DNA of 64,000 nt from JAHCHG01 sp041394845 (GTDB taxonomy: Bacteria; Acidobacteriota; Blastocatellia; Pyrinomonadales; Pyrinomonadaceae): NCBI GenBank assembly GCA_041394845.1, contig JAWKHL010000002.1, positions 1-64,000 of the forward strand, read 5' to 3'. Below the pieces are notes generated by a model. It ran no database searches. It was not told where the DNA came from and was given only the letters and a program-made list of their open reading frames with translations. The translations under genes were made by a program, and so were the position numbers. Below, piece by piece: positions 1-7,945 of this stretch. Every line of letters begins with the position of its first letter. The stretch's first letter is position 1.

Positions 1-944
1 CTCCGGCACAATGCGGATTCGTGCGTTTCGATGCCGGTTACGTCGAATTTGTATTCAGCGTCAAGATCGCGGTAGTTCTTATTGAGACTCCAGCCGCTTT
101 GGGGAATGACTCCGATGCCGCGCCAGGCCCGGTCTCTGGTTTCAAAAACATCTCTCAGCATCTTTTGCGCCGCCGTGTTGCCCTCGAAAGTGACGACCCG
201 GTTGTAGGCGTTTTCGACCTCAAAGGTCCCGCTCTCAAGATGCGTTACCGCCCGGCGGATTCCCTCCAGAATGTCGAGCGGTTCGAAACCGGTGACGATG
301 ATCGGGATCTTGTATTTTTGCGCCAGCGGCGGATATTGCGAAAACCCCATCACCGAACAGACGTGTCCCGCCGCCAGAAAAGCCTGAACCCGGTTGGTCG
401 GCGATTCCATGATGGCGGCGATCGCCGGCGGAACAAGCACGTGCGAAACCAGCATCGAAAAATTCTTCAGATTCTGCCGTTTGGCCTGAAAGACTGCCAT
501 CGCGTTGGCCGGCGCGGTCGTTTCGAAACCGACTCCGAAAAACACGACCTCTTTATCGGGATTTTCCCTGGCGAAACGAACCGCATCGAGCGGAGAATAG
601 ACGGTGCGAACATCGCCGCCCTCGCTTTTGATCCGGAACAGATCCTTTTCGCTGCCGGGAACCCGGAGCATATCGCCGAACGAACAAAAGATGACGCCGG
701 GGCGGGCGGCGATCGCCAGCGCCTTGTCGATCAGTTCCAGAGGCGTAACGCAAACCGGACAACCCGGGCCGTGGATCAGTTCGATGCCGTCGGGGAGGAG
801 TTGATCGATCCCGTTGCGGATGATCGAATGCGTCTGTCCGCCGCAAACCTCCATAATGGCCCATTTTCGGGTCGTGATGGTCTTTATCTCATCGAACAGT
901 TTTTTGGCCAGTTCGGGATCGCGGAACTCTTCTAAATACTTCAT
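1..944 (-). CDS. hypD: HypD, hydrogenase Fe(CN)2CO assembly scaffold (partial, 3' end outside window)
   Basis: HypD is the cytoplasmic Fe-S scaffold that, with HypC, builds the Fe(CN)2(CO) group of [NiFe]-hydrogenases. I translate 314 residues from an ATG at 944, preceded by an AAGGAG-type ribosome site; the frame is open to the left edge, so the C-terminal 50 or so residues of a typical HypD of about 365 are missing. Diagnostic motifs are CGGQTH (C34-H39) and GPGCPVC (C62, C65), followed by a GVGFETTAP segment near residue 150. It lies 28 bp downstream of hypC in the same direction. hypE, absent from this window, is expected just beyond the left edge. Family identity is secure. Confidence 0.95.
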   Translation of the reverse strand, partial: MKYLEEFRDPELAKKLFDEIKTITTRKWAIMEVCGGQTHSIIRNGIDQLLPDGIELIHGPGCPVCVTPLELIDKALAIAARPGVIFCSFGDMLRVPGSEKDLFRIKSEGGDVRTVYSPLDAVRFARENPDKEVVFFGVGFETTAPANAMAVFQAKRQNLKNFSMLVSHVLVPPAIAAIMESPTNRVQAFLAAGHVCSVMGFSQYPPLAQKYKIPIIVTGFEPLDILEGIRRAVTHLESGTFEVENAYNRVVTFEGNTAAQKMLRDVFETRDRAWRGIGVIPQSGWSLNKNYRDLDAEYKFDVTGIETHESALCR

Positions 945-972
945 TTTCCTTCTCCTAACCCTTATTGAATTT

Positions 973-1245
973 TCAGTTTGCCGGAGCGGACGAGGAATTC
1001 TCAACGCCCAGTTCCTCTTCGAGCATTCCCAGATCGCGGAACATCTGCAATTTTTCCAATGCGGATTTTTCATCGAGTTTTTGAATGGCGAAACCGACGT
1101 GAACAATTGCGTAATCGCCGACCTCGGCCTCGGGCAGATATTCCAGACAAACCTCTTTGGTGATGCCGTCGAAATCGATCTTGCCCATCCGCGTGTCGTC
1201 CGCCTCGTAAATCTCTTTAATTCGTCCGGGAACCGCTAAACACAT
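973..1245 (-). CDS. hypC: HypC, hydrogenase maturation chaperone
   Basis: Small chaperone of 90 residues that carries the Fe(CN)2CO unit with HypD and hands it to the large-subunit precursor. The protein begins MCLAVPGRIKEI, the family signature in which Cys2 binds the iron after removal of the initiator Met. I therefore place the start at 1245 rather than at an upstream in-frame codon at 1275, and a GGAG lies 9-12 bases before this ATG. It sits between hypF (87 bp upstream, with a structured hairpin element in the gap) and hypD. Length is normal for the family. Confidence 0.95.
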   Translation of the reverse strand: MCLAVPGRIKEIYEADDTRMGKIDFDGITKEVCLEYLPEAEVGDYAIVHVGFAIQKLDEKSALEKLQMFRDLGMLEEELGVENSSSAPAN

Positions 1246-1267
1246 AAAATTTTTCTCCAAATGTTTT

Positions 1268-1334
1268 GAGTCCACGTTTTAGCGCATAAACGCCCGCTAA
1301 AACGTGGCGAAAAAGCCGCCTGAAGGCGGGACTC
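1268..1334. other. Three-stem structured element between hypF and hypC
   Basis: A perfect 13-bp inverted repeat (1272-1284 with 1295-1307, 10-nt loop) is followed by a second hairpin (CCGCC 1316-1320, TGAA loop, GGCGG 1325-1329). Both are enclosed by a 6-bp outer pairing GAGTCC/GGACTC (1268-1273 with 1329-1334), which shares two bases with the first stem. The right end overlaps the hypF stop codon. There is no T-run on either side, so it does not look like a simple intrinsic terminator. It could be a REP-like extragenic element or an mRNA processing/stability structure. No second copy was noticed in this window. Confidence 0.5.
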
Positions 1335-3708
1335 AGAACTCTTTATACCTGCTCCGACCGGCCACAACCGCCTGTCCGAGCGCCAAACCGCCGTCGTTCG
1401 GCGGGACTTTTCGATGCGTGAAAACCTCAAAATCCCGGTCGCTCAAAAGCCGGATCGCCCTTCGAAGCAAAACGACGTTCTGAAAACAACCTCCGCTCAA
1501 AGCGACCCGATTGAGGTTGAATTTTTCGCGCATCATCAAACTCAATTTCAGGATCAAACCGGCCGCCGCATTGTGAAATCCGGCCGAGATCAAAGGAACC
1601 GGCACCGCATTCAAAACGTCTTCGGCGACGGCTTTTATCATATTTTTCCAATCAATCAGGATTGTATCACGTTCAATCAGATCAAATTCATAGCTTTGCC
1701 CGGCCTTCTCATCGAGCATCGCCTCAAATTCGATCGCCGCCTGCGCCTCGTAGGTTATCTGCTGACGAACCCCGGCCAGAGCGGCGACCGCATCGAAAAG
1801 GCGGCCGAAACTGCTGGTCGGAACGACGTTCAGATCATTTTCAAGTTGTTTGGCCAGAATTTTTTGCTCCGTCCGGGAACAAAATGAAACGCAATCGAGC
1901 CGTTCATCCCAATCGACTCCGGCTTCGCGCAAAAGGCTGAGGGCGACGCGATACGGTCTTTTGATCGAAGCGTCGCCACCGGCCAGCGGGAAATAATTCA
2001 GGTGAGCGGCTCTTTCAAATCCGCCGTAACCGCCGACCAGAACCTCGCCGCCCCAGATCGCACCGTCATCGCCGAAACCGGTTCCGTCAAATGCAAACCC
2101 GATGACCGGTTCGTCCGGCAGAACGTTCTCCGCCATCACCGAAGCGATATGAGCGTGATGATGCTGAACCTCAAAAATCTCCGCGCCGATTTTTCCGACC
2201 GCCTCTCTGGCCCAGTTCGAAGATAAATAGCCGGGATGTTTGTCGCAGGCGATGATCTCCGGTTCGACCCGAAAAAGAGCCTTCATCTGCCCAAAGGATT
2301 TTTCAAACGACTCCAGAGTTTCCAGGTTTTCCATATCCCCGATATGCTGGGACATAAAAGCGAAATTCTCCCGCGTCAGACAAAAGGCCGCTTTCAGTTC
2401 CCCGCCGACCGCTAAAATGTTGGGGATTTCAAAGGGAAGTTCGACCGGGAACGGAGCGTAACCCCGGGAACGGCGAATCGGGATTATCTGGGATTTGGGA
2501 TTTGGGATTTCGGATCTCGGATTTCGGATCTCGGATTTTGGTTCCGAGATTGACAGATCCGAGATCCGAACGACCGAATCGTCGCATTGAACGTAAATTT
2601 CGCGATTGTGAAGCAAAAAGGCATCGGCCAGATGCGAGAGTTTTTCCAAGGCCTCGCCGTTGTCTTTGACGATCGGTTCATCAGTAAAATTGCCCGAGGT
2701 CATGACCAGCACGTCGGGCGGCGGACAATTTTCATCAACCGGTGCGAACAGCAGAAAATGAAGCGGCGAATAGGGCAGCATGACGCCCAGAAACTGATTG
2801 TTCGGGGCGATCAGTCGGCTCAGATCCGAGCGTTTTTTTTTCAGAAGGACGATCGGACGCTCTTTTCCGATCAGAATTTCCTCTTCCGCCGGATTTATCT
2901 CAACCAGTTTCCGGGCCGTTTCCGGATCCCTGACCATGATCGCGAACGGTTTGTCGATCCGCCCCTTTCTTTCGCGCAATTTTTGCAAAGCCGCATCGCT
3001 TCGGGCATCGCACGCCAGATGAAAACCGCCGACGCCTTTGACGGCGACGATCTGAGCTTTTGTCAACGCTTTTTGGGTCCGACGGACGGCCTCGGTTTTT
3101 TCCGCCATCCGGTCGCCGCCGCTCGCCGTTCCGATTTCAAACCGGAGGTTCGGACCGCATTCGGGGCAGGCGGTCGGTTCGGCGTGAAATCTCCGGTCGA
3201 GCGGATTTTCATATTCGGCGCGGCAGGCCTCGCACATTTCGAACTCGCCCATCGTCGTCATCGGCCGGTCATAGGGAATGTCTTTGATGATGGTAAAACG
3301 CGGGCCGCAGTTGGTGCAGTTGATAAAAGGATAAAGATAACGCCGGTCGCCGGGGTCGAACATCTCCCGGAGGCAATCGGCGCAAACGGCGACATCGGGC
3401 GAGACGGGCGTGAACCGCTCGCCCTCACCGTCGCTTTCGATGATCCGGAAATCGCTGTAATTGGCGGGGTCGGAATAGTTTTCAAACTCGACCGATTCGA
3501 TAAATGAGAGCGGCGGCGGGTTGGTCTTTATCTCATCGATGAACTGCCGGATGGAAACGTCCTGACCTTCGACATCGATCAGGACACCTTTTGCATTATT
3601 AAAAACCTGACCTTTGAGCGAACGGCTTTGAGCCAGAGAATAAATAAAGGGACGAAAACCGACCCCCTGAACGATTCCCTTAACCAAAATTTGAGTTCGC
3701 GTGGTCAT
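1333..3708 (-). CDS. hypF: HypF, carbamoyltransferase making the CN ligands of [NiFe]-hydrogenase
   Basis: HypF converts carbamoyl phosphate into the carbamoyl group transferred to HypE, the source of the cyanide ligands. The 791 residues show the full domain order: an acylphosphatase domain (about 1-92, with GIVQGVGFRPF at 11-21), two zinc fingers (C109/C112/C131/C134 and C159/C162/C181/C184), a YrdC-like domain (about 200-380) and a Kae1-like domain (about 411-790, starting at RRSRGYAP). It is somewhat longer than the usual 750-770 because residues 390-410 are a three-unit, 7-residue repeat encoded by an invading heptanucleotide array. The gap to hypB is 176 bp, so it may have its own promoter, though none was identified. 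It is co-directional with hypC and hypD. Confidence 0.95.
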   Translation of the reverse strand: MTTRTQILVKGIVQGVGFRPFIYSLAQSRSLKGQVFNNAKGVLIDVEGQDVSIRQFIDEIKTNPPPLSFIESVEFENYSDPANYSDFRIIESDGEGERFTPVSPDVAVCADCLREMFDPGDRRYLYPFINCTNCGPRFTIIKDIPYDRPMTTMGEFEMCEACRAEYENPLDRRFHAEPTACPECGPNLRFEIGTASGGDRMAEKTEAVRRTQKALTKAQIVAVKGVGGFHLACDARSDAALQKLRERKGRIDKPFAIMVRDPETARKLVEINPAEEEILIGKERPIVLLKKKRSDLSRLIAPNNQFLGVMLPYSPLHFLLFAPVDENCPPPDVLVMTSGNFTDEPIVKDNGEALEKLSHLADAFLLHNREIYVQCDDSVVRISDLSISEPKSEIRNPRSEIPNPKSQIIPIRRSRGYAPFPVELPFEIPNILAVGGELKAAFCLTRENFAFMSQHIGDMENLETLESFEKSFGQMKALFRVEPEIIACDKHPGYLSSNWAREAVGKIGAEIFEVQHHHAHIASVMAENVLPDEPVIGFAFDGTGFGDDGAIWGGEVLVGGYGGFERAAHLNYFPLAGGDASIKRPYRVALSLLREAGVDWDERLDCVSFCSRTEQKILAKQLENDLNVVPTSSFGRLFDAVAALAGVRQQITYEAQAAIEFEAMLDEKAGQSYEFDLIERDTILIDWKNMIKAVAEDVLNAVPVPLISAGFHNAAAGLILKLSLMMREKFNLNRVALSGGCFQNVVLLRRAIRLLSDRDFEVFTHRKVPPNDGGLALGQAVVAGRSRYKEF
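2480..2568. repeat. Heptanucleotide tandem repeat inside the hypF coding region
   Basis: A run of degenerate 7-mers of the GGATTTG/GGATCTC/GGATTTC kind, the same type that fills many intergenic spaces in this window. Because 7 is not a multiple of 3, the array cycles through all frames and gives a 7-residue period on the minus strand: PKSEIRN (390-396), PRSEIPN (397-403) and PKSQIIP (404-410). It stays open and in frame, and lies in the linker before the conserved RRSRGYAP segment. The inner end (GAGATTGACAGATC) gives partial inverted symmetry. Confidence 0.85.
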
Positions 3709-3884
3709 TTTTACTGTAAAGGCCCGGCAAGTTAAATCATAGGGCTTTATTTTACGACCGGAACTTTTTTTCGGCCATTCGTAATACCCTTTGAGATCCG
3801 CCAGTCAAGAAAAAATTGCACCGGCGGTTTTCTCATCAAAACCGACAAAGCAGAAAACCGACATCGAGTTCTACGCCGAACTCG

Positions 3885-4574
3885 TTATTTCGCTGTCAAA
3901 AAATCGGCCTCTTCGCTTTTTTTCCGTCCGGCTTGCAGAAAATCGATCCACCCATCCATTCCCTCGCCGGTTTTCGATGAAAGTTCAAACACCTTCATTC
4001 CCGGACGCACCGATTCGATGCTGGCCCGGGCCTTTTCAATGTCGAACTCGACCGCCCCGGCGATGTCGGTTTTGGTGATGACGGCGATGTCGGCCGTGTT
4101 GAAGATGGTCGGATATTTGAGGGGTTTGTCCTCGCCTTCGGTCACCGACATCAAAACCACCCGCAACTGCTCGCCGAGATCGTAGCTCGAAGGACAGACC
4201 AGATTTCCGACGTTTTCGATGAACAAAAAGTCCAGTTCGTTCAAATCCCAGTCTTCCAGAGACTTTTCGACCATCGCCGCTTCGAGATGACAGACCGTTC
4301 CCGTGATGATCTGCTTGGCCGGAACTCCGGCGCGGGCCAGACGCATCGCGTCGTTTTCAGTCTCCAGATCGCCGACCAGCGCGGCCACCCGAAAATCTTC
4401 TTTCAAGCGAATCAGCGTCTTCTCCAGAAAAGCGGTTTTTCCCGAACCGGGACTGGAGACCAGACTGACCGTAAAGACGCCCGCACGGCGAAAACGCTCG
4501 CGCAACCCGCGGGCCAGCAAGTCGTTTTGCTTGAGGACATTTTTTCTGACTTCGATCAGTCTCGGTTCGCTCAT
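3885..4574 (-). CDS. hypB: HypB, GTPase for nickel insertion
   Basis: Cytoplasmic SIMIBI-class GTPase that with HypA delivers Ni to the hydrogenase large subunit. The 229-residue protein starts at MSEPRLIEVRK; the ATG at 4574 overlaps the hypA stop as TGATG, which implies translational coupling. The P-loop is SSPGSGKT (40-47), followed by LVGDLETEND and FIENVGNLVCP, the metal-binding Cys of HypB proteins. There is no His-rich N-terminal nickel store. A longer reading frame extends upstream through hypA in another frame, but it has no family support there. It is the last gene of the hypA-hypB pair before a 176-bp gap to hypF. Confidence 0.94.
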   Translation of the reverse strand: MSEPRLIEVRKNVLKQNDLLARGLRERFRRAGVFTVSLVSSPGSGKTAFLEKTLIRLKEDFRVAALVGDLETENDAMRLARAGVPAKQIITGTVCHLEAAMVEKSLEDWDLNELDFLFIENVGNLVCPSSYDLGEQLRVVLMSVTEGEDKPLKYPTIFNTADIAVITKTDIAGAVEFDIEKARASIESVRPGMKVFELSSKTGEGMDGWIDFLQAGRKKSEEADFLTAK

Positions 4575-4918
4575 CAAACGATCTCCAATGCCGTAACTTC
4601 CAATTCCTTCCCCTGCACGATTTCCGGCGCCGCTTTCCGGCACACCGGACAAAACAGCCGATTGATCGAGTCCAGCGTTTGATCCGCCTCGCATTCCCGG
4701 CAATGGACGACGACCGGAACATCTTCGATGACCAGTCGCGCGCCTTCCAATAAAGTTCCCTGACACGCCACTTCCCAGGAAAAGAGCAGAGCCTCTTTGA
4801 CCACACCCGAAAGCCGCCCGAGTTTCAGATAAAGAGCATCGACCCGGGTTCCGCCGTTTTTCATCACTTCGTCGGTAGCCATCTCGATCATACTCATGGC
4901 GATCGATAGTTCATGCAT
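4574..4918 (-). CDS. hypA: HypA, nickel metallochaperone
   Basis: Zn- and Ni-binding chaperone of 114 residues that docks with HypB. It begins MHELSIAMSMIE, with His2 the nickel ligand, and has the zinc site C73-x2-C76 and C90-x2-C93. The frame is open a further 23 codons upstream, but those codons are translated heptad repeat and would bury the essential MHE start, so I place the start at 4918. The last base of its stop codon is the first base of hypB. It is about 80 bp downstream of yceI, with a repeat array between them. Confidence 0.94.
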   Translation of the reverse strand: MHELSIAMSMIEMATDEVMKNGGTRVDALYLKLGRLSGVVKEALLFSWEVACQGTLLEGARLVIEDVPVVVHCRECEADQTLDSINRLFCPVCRKAAPEIVQGKELEVTALEIV

Positions 4919-4925
4919 AATTGTC

Positions 4926-5004
4926 GGCTGTCGATGGTGGTGGTCGGCGATCAAAGATGAGAAAAAAAATTTCTGATCACCGATCACTGTTCACCGATCA
5001 CTGT
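4926..5004. repeat. Heptad repeat pair between yceI and hypA
   Basis: The right arm (4974-5004) is a GATCACC/GATCACT-type heptad array and the left arm (4926-4952) its degenerate inverse (GGTGGTCGGCGATC), separated by an A-rich spacer. The yceI stop codon (4998-5000) lies inside the right arm. Confidence 0.7.
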
Positions 5005-5561
5005 TTACGTCCGACCAGATCAAAATTGAATTTCAACTCGTCTTTGAGTTTCAAGGCTCCGGCGGCGACCGACACAAGCTTGATCCCGTAGTTTGTTTGC
5101 TTGATCGAAAAATCGCCCTTGGCCCGCAAACTGTCTCCGTCCAACGTCAATTGGGCCATGATCCAGATCCCGTTCTGGGTTTGCCCGTGCAAAGTCAGAT
5201 CGCCGATGATCTTCGCTTTGTAGCGACCGGGAATGATCCGCGTCGTCGTAATGCTGGTGCTTTGGAAAACTATTTCGGGAAAACTCGAAGTTTCCAGCAC
5301 ATCTTCGTGCATTGTCCTTTCGACTTCTTTTACGTCTTTTTCCTTGACATTGTCAATCACCGCCAGCGATCTGGCGTCAACCTCGATGCGGAGTTCGGCG
5401 TTGTCAAAAGTTTCCGGAGAAAATTTCGCCTCGCCCTTAAAATCCCGGATTCCGACGGTCGGATCATGACCTAAACCTTTAAGCAGACCGGAAGCGAACG
5501 CCTGCACCGTGAACGTGCTTTCGCTCGCGTCCAATTCGTATTTTTCTAAATTTTCACTCAT
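4998..5561 (-). CDS. YceI-family lipocalin-like protein in the hydrogenase operon
   Basis: The 187-residue product matches the YceI fold, a beta-barrel that binds polyisoprenoid/quinone-like lipids in characterised relatives. Seen are the opening YELDASESTFTVQAFASG, the GHDP segment, and a body of alternating strands with LTLHGQ near residue 130. I see no signal peptide, so unlike periplasmic YceI proteins it is probably cytoplasmic. The start at 5561 lies only 2 nt past the stop of the one-TM gene, suggesting coupled translation. Its place among hydrogenase genes suggests a role in quinone or lipid contact for the enzyme; that is inference. The final codon and stop lie in a heptad array. Confidence 0.85.
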   Translation of the reverse strand: MSENLEKYELDASESTFTVQAFASGLLKGLGHDPTVGIRDFKGEAKFSPETFDNAELRIEVDARSLAVIDNVKEKDVKEVERTMHEDVLETSSFPEIVFQSTSITTTRIIPGRYKAKIIGDLTLHGQTQNGIWIMAQLTLDGDSLRAKGDFSIKQTNYGIKLVSVAAGALKLKDELKFNFDLVGRKQ

Positions 5562-5563
5562 GC

Positions 5564-5794
5564 TTACATTGATCTCAATTTCATATAACGCTGAACATCT
5601 TCCCCGATGGATGAAACATCAACTCCGAATTTACCTTGCAGATCGGGTAAAACCGAAGAAACCCCGGCGCTGACGGCGTTGCGGACATTTTTGTTCGTCA
5701 TGACCAATCCTGCACCGAGAACTATCAAAGCTATGCCTCCCATCAAATAAAGCGTATCTTTGTTGTCCGAAGAATCGTTGTTATTTTGTCCCAT
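5564..5794 (-). CDS. Small single-TM protein of the hydrogenase operon
   Basis: A 76-residue protein with a polar Asn/Asp/Ser-rich N-terminus (1-13), one hydrophobic segment (about 15-33, rich in Gly/Ile/Leu/Val) and a C-terminal stretch that could form an amphipathic helix. A GGAG lies 8-11 bases before the ATG, and its stop is 2 nt from the yceI start. I do not recognise a family with certainty. Small one-TM proteins occur in other group 1h hydrogenase loci as I remember them. It could anchor soluble hydrogenase parts to the inner membrane, because no cytochrome b subunit is encoded here. A 206-bp gap upstream, in which I see no gene, separates it from the protease gene. Confidence 0.7.
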   Translation of the reverse strand: MGQNNNDSSDNKDTLYLMGGIALIVLGAGLVMTNKNVRNAVSAGVSSVLPDLQGKFGVDVSSIGEDVQRYMKLRSM

Positions 5795-6000
5795 TTCATT
5801 TCTCCTAATTTTTTAATTACCGAATTAATGATTTATCCAACCGAGGCGTTCCGATTTAACGCCAGCCGTCCGCCGGACTCAAACTGCCGGCGAACTTTCT
5901 TCAAATGTCGCCACCGCTCGAAAATTTCCGACCCGTCGACAACTTTTTTTCCTTTTTTCAAACCTTATGATCCCGTCGAATTTTTTCGGCGGAAAGATCT

Positions 6001-6525
6001 TTAACCGCCCGCCACCACCTTGACCTCGTATTCATCGTTGATCTCGGCGATCAGCGAAACGATCCGCTCGACCGCCCTTTCGACCGCCGCTTCAACCGGA
6101 CGGCTTAACCCCATGAGTCCGTGTTCTCCGCCGAGCGTTTCCGGTTCACAACCGATGACCAAAAGCCGGCCGAATTCAGCTCCCATTCCTTTGGCCATGC
6201 TCAAAACCTTCATCGGATTCAATCCGTGAGTGTCGACCATGGCGTTGTTGGTCTGCGGCCCGTCGATCTCGCTCAGATCCGGTTCGAAGACGTATATGGT
6301 GCCCGGCGTCTCGCCCCTCTGCATGGCATCGACGAAGATCGTCACGTCGTAGCCGTCAACCAGAGCGAAGGCCAGATCGAATCCGCGGATGCCAAAATCG
6401 ACCAGTTTCACGTTTTCGGGCAATTTCCGTTTGGCCAGATATTTGGCCGCCTCGACCCCGAAGGCGTCGTCGCCGTGAAAGATATTCCCGATGCAGGCCA
6501 GCAATATGCTCGGCAAAACGGTCAT
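6001..6525 (-). CDS. [NiFe]-hydrogenase maturation endopeptidase (HyaD/HybD type)
   Basis: This protease removes the C-terminal tail of the large subunit once nickel is inserted. The 174 residues carry the family pattern: CIGNIFHGDDAFG (11-23) with the acidic nickel ligand, FVDAMQRGETPGTI (second acidic ligand) and the VDTHGLNP histidine. The likely substrate is HhyL, which ends in a 21-residue tail after DPCLPCGVH. The start at 6525 overlaps the upstream stop as TGATG. The family is certain; substrate pairing is inferred from context. Confidence 0.92.
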   Translation of the reverse strand: MTVLPSILLACIGNIFHGDDAFGVEAAKYLAKRKLPENVKLVDFGIRGFDLAFALVDGYDVTIFVDAMQRGETPGTIYVFEPDLSEIDGPQTNNAMVDTHGLNPMKVLSMAKGMGAEFGRLLVIGCEPETLGGEHGLMGLSRPVEAAVERAVERIVSLIAEINDEYEVKVVAGG

Positions 6526-6848
6526 CAATCGACCTCCTCAAATCCTTCGGGCAAAAAGGGCTCGACCTCTTCGACCGTAAAAAAGAAACGGTGTCCGGGC
6601 TGTCGGAGCATTCCCATGTCCCGGCCCGGATCATCTTCCAGAACAACGGCCAGATGGATCTTGTTTTCGTAATCCTGCTCGATGGCTTCGATGACGGCGG
6701 TTTTTCCGGCCAGAGCGATGTCGAAAATGTCTCCGCCCTGACGCGGTTTGAGCCGGACGATGTCGCCTTTTTTGACCGGGACGCCTTTGATCTCGACCGT
6801 CTCGACCGGCGTTTTGTCTTCGAGTAAATGCCAATTCAATTCGTCCAT
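6525..6848 (-). CDS. Hydrogenase-cluster protein of unknown function (107 aa)
   Basis: A short, acidic, beta-rich protein starting MDELNWHLLED at 6848, two bases below the stop codon of the 362-residue gene. The stretch KKGDIVRLKPRQGGDIFDIALAGK (about 26-50) followed by HLAVVLEDDPG looks like a small beta-barrel of SH3/HypC-like character, and RQPGHRFFF comes near residue 87. No metal-binding motif or membrane segment is visible. The tight coupling on both sides (one shared base with the protease) argues that it acts with the maturation or assembly machinery. I recall similar genes next to other group 1h hydrogenases but have no name for this one. Confidence 0.75.
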   Translation of the reverse strand: MDELNWHLLEDKTPVETVEIKGVPVKKGDIVRLKPRQGGDIFDIALAGKTAVIEAIEQDYENKIHLAVVLEDDPGRDMGMLRQPGHRFFFTVEEVEPFLPEGFEEVD

Positions 6849-6849
6849 C

Positions 6850-7938
6850 TCAACCACCCGCCGCTTCGGATGTATCCTCCTTTTTTTCAAAAGCACGGGG
6901 TTCGCGCAGAGTCCCGTGCATCTTCATCAATTGCTCCGCCGTCATATTTTCGGTCCGCTCCAGAATTTGTCTCGCCCGTTCGTCCACGCCCACCATCTCG
7001 CGCTTTTCCTCGTCGGTCATGGTCATGATCCGAAGAGTCAGTATTTCGTCGATCTCAGCTCCGTCAAACAGATCACCCGGACTTTCGGGAGCGATCTCCG
7101 GATAATCGTAAAGAATGATCGGCGACGACAAAATGCAATCCCGTTCATCGCCGTTTTCGCCGATGAGAACCGGAAAAGTGCCTATGTTTTCACAATTACC
7201 GGCGGCATCCCGAAATTTTCCGGGCGGTTCGAGCAGAGATACGAATTGGCCGCCCGTTGCAAAAAGAACCGTGTGCGCCGAGACCAGCGAATGCGCCAGC
7301 GCTTCATCGCGCGTTCTGTTTTCGGCTTCCTCAAACGGGGTCAGATTAAAAAGGCGGACCCGAATTTTTCGCAGACCGGAAGTCGCCGTTCCATTTTCCG
7401 GATCTTCTCCGTCAATCATCTCCAGATCGATGCGTCCTTCGATCTTTCTCGTCGCCCTGACGATCCTTCCGGCGATCCGGCCGTTTTCATCTTTTAGTTC
7501 TTCGATCTGTTCTTTTGCCGGAAAGGAAAATTTCAACTCCTGCGGCACTTTTCTAAGATCACCGAGCTTGATCTCCGGAATTTCGGCCTCGCGTTCGACC
7601 GCCTCCTGCCAGGTCTGAAAAATCTTGCCATCCATCTCCATCGATGCGACGGAACGGAATTCTCCCGATTCTTCGTCAAGCCGATGGATCTCGCGTTCGG
7701 ACAAATGGAGAAAACGAATTTTTACGGAAAGACGGGAATCATAGTTTCCGGCGATCAGGCATTCGGTCTGCATCTGCCATTTTTCGGTTCCCCGCTCGGC
7801 CAGACTGTAGCTTTCCGGCGTCAGAACCCCGAAGTTGAAACGCTGGCGGTTTTTGACGGCCGAGGCCCGGTACGGATAGAGCATATAGCCCTCGTAAAGG
7901 ACCGCATCGGCTATTTTTTTGACAAGTTCAGAATTCAT
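6850..7938 (-). CDS. Hydrogenase-cluster protein of unknown function (362 aa)
   Basis: A soluble protein without Cys clusters, signal peptide or TM segment, starting MNSELVKKIADAVLYEGYMLYPYR. The pattern of hydrophilic strands, with phrases such as NFGVLTPESY, RKIEGRIDLEMIDGED and SLVSAHTVLFATGGQFVSLLEPP, suggests a large mixed alpha/beta or beta-sandwich fold. The C-terminal third is helical and charged, ending in an Ala/Gly tail. It is 7 bp from the upstream gene and almost touches the downstream one. Function is unknown; the constant operon position implies a part in assembly, electron transfer or scaffolding of the high-affinity hydrogenase. Confidence 0.75.
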   Translation of the reverse strand: MNSELVKKIADAVLYEGYMLYPYRASAVKNRQRFNFGVLTPESYSLAERGTEKWQMQTECLIAGNYDSRLSVKIRFLHLSEREIHRLDEESGEFRSVASMEMDGKIFQTWQEAVEREAEIPEIKLGDLRKVPQELKFSFPAKEQIEELKDENGRIAGRIVRATRKIEGRIDLEMIDGEDPENGTATSGLRKIRVRLFNLTPFEEAENRTRDEALAHSLVSAHTVLFATGGQFVSLLEPPGKFRDAAGNCENIGTFPVLIGENGDERDCILSSPIILYDYPEIAPESPGDLFDGAEIDEILTLRIMTMTDEEKREMVGVDERARQILERTENMTAEQLMKMHGTLREPRAFEKKEDTSEAAGG

Positions 7939-7945
7939 CGGCTTA

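Noticed and set aside
553..864. Open frames inside hypD, hhyL, hisD, NorD-like and other long genes on the opposite strand or other frames
   Set aside because: They lie fully within well-supported genes and show only Arg/Pro/Ser-rich low-complexity content typical of shadow frames.
4575..4766. Longer HypB with a 64-residue extension
   Set aside because: The extension overlaps hypA in another frame and has no HypB-like content; the start at 4574 is coupled to the hypA stop.
4919..4987. Longer HypA with 23 extra N-terminal residues
   Set aside because: The extra codons are translated heptad repeat, and HypA needs the N-terminal MHE for nickel binding.
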